Assembly (NCBI GenBank): GCA_023251195.1
Contig: JAHEZG010000021.1
Coordinates: 14,396-22,536, forward strand
Length of the DNA: 8,141 bases
Direction: 5' to 3'
DNA from: Chitinophagaceae bacterium
GTDB lineage: Bacteria; Bacteroidota; Bacteroidia; Chitinophagales; UBA10324
Below are positions 6,611 through 8,141 of the stretch, in pieces. The notes under the pieces were generated by a model. The model was not told the DNA's origin. It searched no databases and was given only the letters and a program-made list of their open reading frames with translations. The first letter of the stretch is position 1; each line of letters begins with the position of its first letter. The translations under genes were made by a program, and so were the position numbers.

Positions 6611-6730
6611 CTAAGGAATCTGAATCGGGTCAACAGTAACAGTCTGCAAAGTCACAGTAGTCGCTTGCACAATTGTAATAGCTCCACTTGTTGTTGTAAC
6701 AGTAATATTATGTGCAACAGGTTCCAGCTG
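6611..6730 (-). pseudogene. 3' stub of a lost gene, beta-rich Thr/Val C-terminus
   Basis: Reading on the minus strand, a frame ends in TAG at 6611-6613 and encodes ITVTTTSGAITIVQATTV and then about 15 more residues ending DPIQIP. The alternating Thr/Val/Ile pattern is that of a surface or secreted beta-strand protein. No start codon ATG is available: going upstream the frame enters the palindromic repeat near 6733 and meets a stop at about 6754. The strong terminator 30 bases downstream is placed as for a genuine gene end. I infer that the 5' part was deleted or displaced when the repeats arrived. The family is not recognised, and a chance open frame of this length is possible. Confidence 0.4.
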
Positions 6731-6780
6731 GGCACGGTTTGCAACCGTCCTTCAATAAATAATCCGGTTTGCAACCGGCA
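6731..6780. repeat. two tandem CGGTTTGCAACCG palindromes
   Basis: ACGGTT-TGC-AACCGT (6734-6748) and CCGGTT-TGC-AACCGG (6764-6778) share the 13-base core CGGTTTGCAACCG at exactly 30 bases spacing. The first is flanked by GGC and CC, as though a longer GGCACGG...CCGTGCC stem had lost a base. This is an interspersed palindrome type distinct from the CCCC/GGGG cluster at 4531. It separates the gene stub from the TPR lipoprotein gene. Confidence 0.75.
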
Positions 6781-6797
6781 GCCTCAGCAAAATTCTT

Positions 6798-7538
6798 TTA
6801 TTCACACAAATCTCTATAAGCATTGGGCGCAATTGAATGACCAAGTTTTTCTGCTTGTTTTAAATCCTCACATGCTTCACTCTTTTTGCCTGTATTATAA
6901 TAAACGATACCTCTGTTATACCATGCATCCGTAAAACTTGGATCAATTGATATTGCATTTGTATAATCAGATATTGCACCTTCATTATCTCCCATTGTTG
7001 AGCGAACTGATCCCCTGTTACTGATTGCGTACACAAAATTTCCATCAATCTTTATCGCAATATTCAGATACTTCATTGCACTATCGTTTAGGTCATGTTG
7101 CATACTGGTATCCATTTTACCCTCTTCCCAAAAACACAATCCGATATTGCTCCATGCTTCACAATAAGCAGCGTTCACTTTAATTGAATGTTTTAAATCT
7201 TTAATTGCTTCCCAGTACCGGCCTGTTTTTTTAAACAATACACCTCGATTATTAAAAGCAGAATAATTACTTGGATCAAGTCCGATTCCTTTACTGTAAT
7301 CACTGATACCTTCATTATATAAATTCATTTTTTCTTCCACTTCAGCACGCCCGAAATATGCCTCAGCATAATCAGGTTTAATTTTAATTGCTTTGTTATA
7401 ATTATCGAGAGCACTTTTATTATCTCCCTGTTCAAACTCTTTTTGTGCTTTATTAAAATATCGTACTTCTTTAGAAACGCATCCAATTAATAGAAAGGCA
7501 CAATAAATTAAAACAAAAAATACTTTTATTTCCTTCAT
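6798..7538 (-). CDS. TPR-repeat lipoprotein (246 aa)
   Basis: The N-terminus is a lipoprotein signal: MKEI, a hydrophobic stretch, and lipobox LIGC with the lipidated cysteine at residue 20. The protein is therefore predicted to be anchored in the inner or outer membrane facing the periplasm. The rest is six tetratricopeptide repeats in strict 34-residue register: 24-57, 58-91, 92-125, 126-168, 169-202 and 203-236. Consensus positions (A-x-x-x-R-G/NIG, G-x-x-x-EAIxDY, A-I-x-I-x-P) are clear. The fourth unit carries a nine-residue insertion (around MDTSMQHDLND) between its two helices. TPR lipoproteins act as adaptors in envelope assembly, polysaccharide or gliding systems, but nothing here points to a specific partner. 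The gene has a good Shine-Dalgarno sequence, unusual among its neighbours, and fixes the start at 7538. It is followed by repeats and a terminator about 215 bases away. Confidence 0.93.
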   Translation of the reverse strand: MKEIKVFFVLIYCAFLLIGCVSKEVRYFNKAQKEFEQGDNKSALDNYNKAIKIKPDYAEAYFGRAEVEEKMNLYNEGISDYSKGIGLDPSNYSAFNNRGVLFKKTGRYWEAIKDLKHSIKVNAAYCEAWSNIGLCFWEEGKMDTSMQHDLNDSAMKYLNIAIKIDGNFVYAISNRGSVRSTMGDNEGAISDYTNAISIDPSFTDAWYNRGIVYYNTGKKSEACEDLKQAEKLGHSIAPNAYRDLCE

Positions 7539-7546
7539 TACAATAG

Positions 7547-7554
7547 CTCCTTTT
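7547..7554 (-). promoter_or_regulatory. Shine-Dalgarno sequence of the TPR lipoprotein gene
   Basis: On the minus strand AAAAGGAG ends eight bases before the ATG at 7538, which is good spacing. The other three starts visible in this window (2516, 4226, 6513) have only A/T-rich leaders, as is usual in Bacteroidetes, so this gene may be translated differently. Confidence 0.6.
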
Positions 7555-7625
7555 CTAATTCATTGGTGTTCTAACTTCTCTCAGTGTTTGCTTGGTGTTT
7601 TCACTAGTAAACAAATTCTCTCGCA

Positions 7626-7654
7626 CAAAATACCAATTCCCCCAACCAAACAAA
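7626..7654 (-). promoter_or_regulatory. candidate promoter of the TPR lipoprotein gene
   Basis: On the minus strand TTTG (7651-7654) is followed after 18 bases by TATTTTG (7626-7632), the same -7-like element seen before the YwqK-repeat gene. The leader would be about 75-80 bases and includes the Shine-Dalgarno sequence. The remaining spacer between the two TPR genes (7539-7711) shows no gene. Confidence 0.35.
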
Positions 7655-7711
7655 CAAGTGAAAAAATATTTTCAGATTGAATATATAAAATAATTAAAAC
7701 CAAAAAGTCAA

Positions 7712-8141
7712 CTATACCAGCAACAATGTTTTTGTCTTTTCAATATAGTTGTCAATGTCATGTGTATCTGCATCCATTGTTTTCGCTTTTTCAAATTGTC
7801 GCAATGCCTCTTGCGGTTCATTCATTTCCAGATGATAAATTCCGAGGTTCAGATAGCAATATGAGTTATCAGGTTTCAGTTCAATAGAACGATGAATGTC
7901 TTTCAGGCCTTCATCAAATTGTCCCAGTTTTATTTTTATATAACCGCGGTTGTTATAAGAGTAAGCATACGATTGATCCACTTCAATTGCTTTATCAGCT
8001 ACAGGCAGCGCTTCGGTATATTGCCCGAGCAGCGAGAGGGAATATGCTTTGTTGTTTAATGCAAACCGGTTATGCGGTTCGAGCTCCAATGCTTTGTTGA
8101 AATTGCTGAGTGCTTCTTCCTGTTCATTTAACCGGCTGAAA
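7712..8141 (-). CDS. TPR-repeat protein, 5' end outside window
   Basis: The frame is open to the right edge, giving 142 visible residues that are the C-terminal part of a TPR protein. Three full 34-residue units are seen (visible residues 25-58, 59-92, 93-126), preceded by the second half of another (EEALSNFNKALELEP) and followed by a short helical tail ending KTKTLLLV. A TTG at 8089 could be mistaken for a start, but it lies inside a repeat helix (KALELEP) and the repeat pattern continues upstream of it, so the real start is outside. Localisation cannot be judged without the N-terminus. The repeats resemble those of the adjacent TPR lipoprotein (NNRG...IELKP), so the two may be paralogues or function together; they are 173 bases apart and the second appears to have its own promoter. 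Confidence 0.92.
   Translation of the reverse strand, partial: FSRLNEQEEALSNFNKALELEPHNRFALNNKAYSLSLLGQYTEALPVADKAIEVDQSYAYSYNNRGYIKIKLGQFDEGLKDIHRSIELKPDNSYCYLNLGIYHLEMNEPQEALRQFEKAKTMDADTHDIDNYIEKTKTLLLV

Noticed and set aside
6515..6934. 139-codon plus-strand frame
   Set aside because: It runs antisense through the terminator, the stub, both palindromes and the end of the TPR gene; its Asn/Ser/Cys-rich content shows no protein pattern.
8087..8089. TTG as the start of the right-hand TPR protein
   Set aside because: It lies inside a TPR helix, and the frame with repeat-like sequence stays open to the window edge.

Overview
The window looks like chromosomal DNA of a Bacteroidetes-type bacterium. 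The grounds are several weak signals together: AT-rich intergenic DNA, promoter-like elements of the TAnnTTTG kind, mostly no Shine-Dalgarno sequence, secreted or lipoprotein products of types common in that phylum (TonB-C-terminal-like, YwqK/MORN_2-repeat and TPR proteins), and many short palindromic repeats between genes. No rRNA or other phylogenetic marker is present, so the placement below phylum is open.

Layout. From the left edge to 1835 (+) lies most of a MutS2-family ATPase gene that lacks a C-terminal Smr domain; its 5' end is outside the window. An unusually long stretch without a gene (1836-2515) follows, holding two hairpin structures that share a 12-base motif and possible traces of a decayed minus-strand gene. 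Next is an unrecognised, acidic, tryptophan-rich 406-residue cytoplasmic protein (2516-3736, +). It converges on a small secreted protein with a TonB-C-terminal-like domain (3795-4226, -). Upstream of that gene, up to 4623, there is no gene, but there is a cluster of three CCCC/GGGG palindromes.

From 4624 to the right edge all genes are on the minus strand. These are a 629-residue secreted protein with about 19 YwqK-type repeats and a C-terminal segment that reads like a degenerate FKBP domain (4624-6513); a three-part spacer (6514-6797) with a strong intrinsic terminator, what appears to be the 3' stub of a lost gene, and two copies of a CGGTTTGCAACCG palindrome; a six-TPR lipoprotein (6798-7538); and the 3' part of a second TPR protein that continues past the right edge (7712-8141).

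How they fit together. The three right-hand minus-strand genes all encode repeat scaffold proteins, at least two of them exported, and could contribute to envelope or periplasmic protein-protein interactions. Each seems to have its own promoter and they are separated by 170-285 bases, so they are not a tight operon. I see no CRISPR array, toxin-antitoxin pair, restriction system, prophage or transposase. The most unusual items are the possible MORN_2-FKBP-like fusion, the stub gene trapped between its terminator and inserted palindromes, the orphan Trp-rich protein, and the structured 680-base intergenic region.
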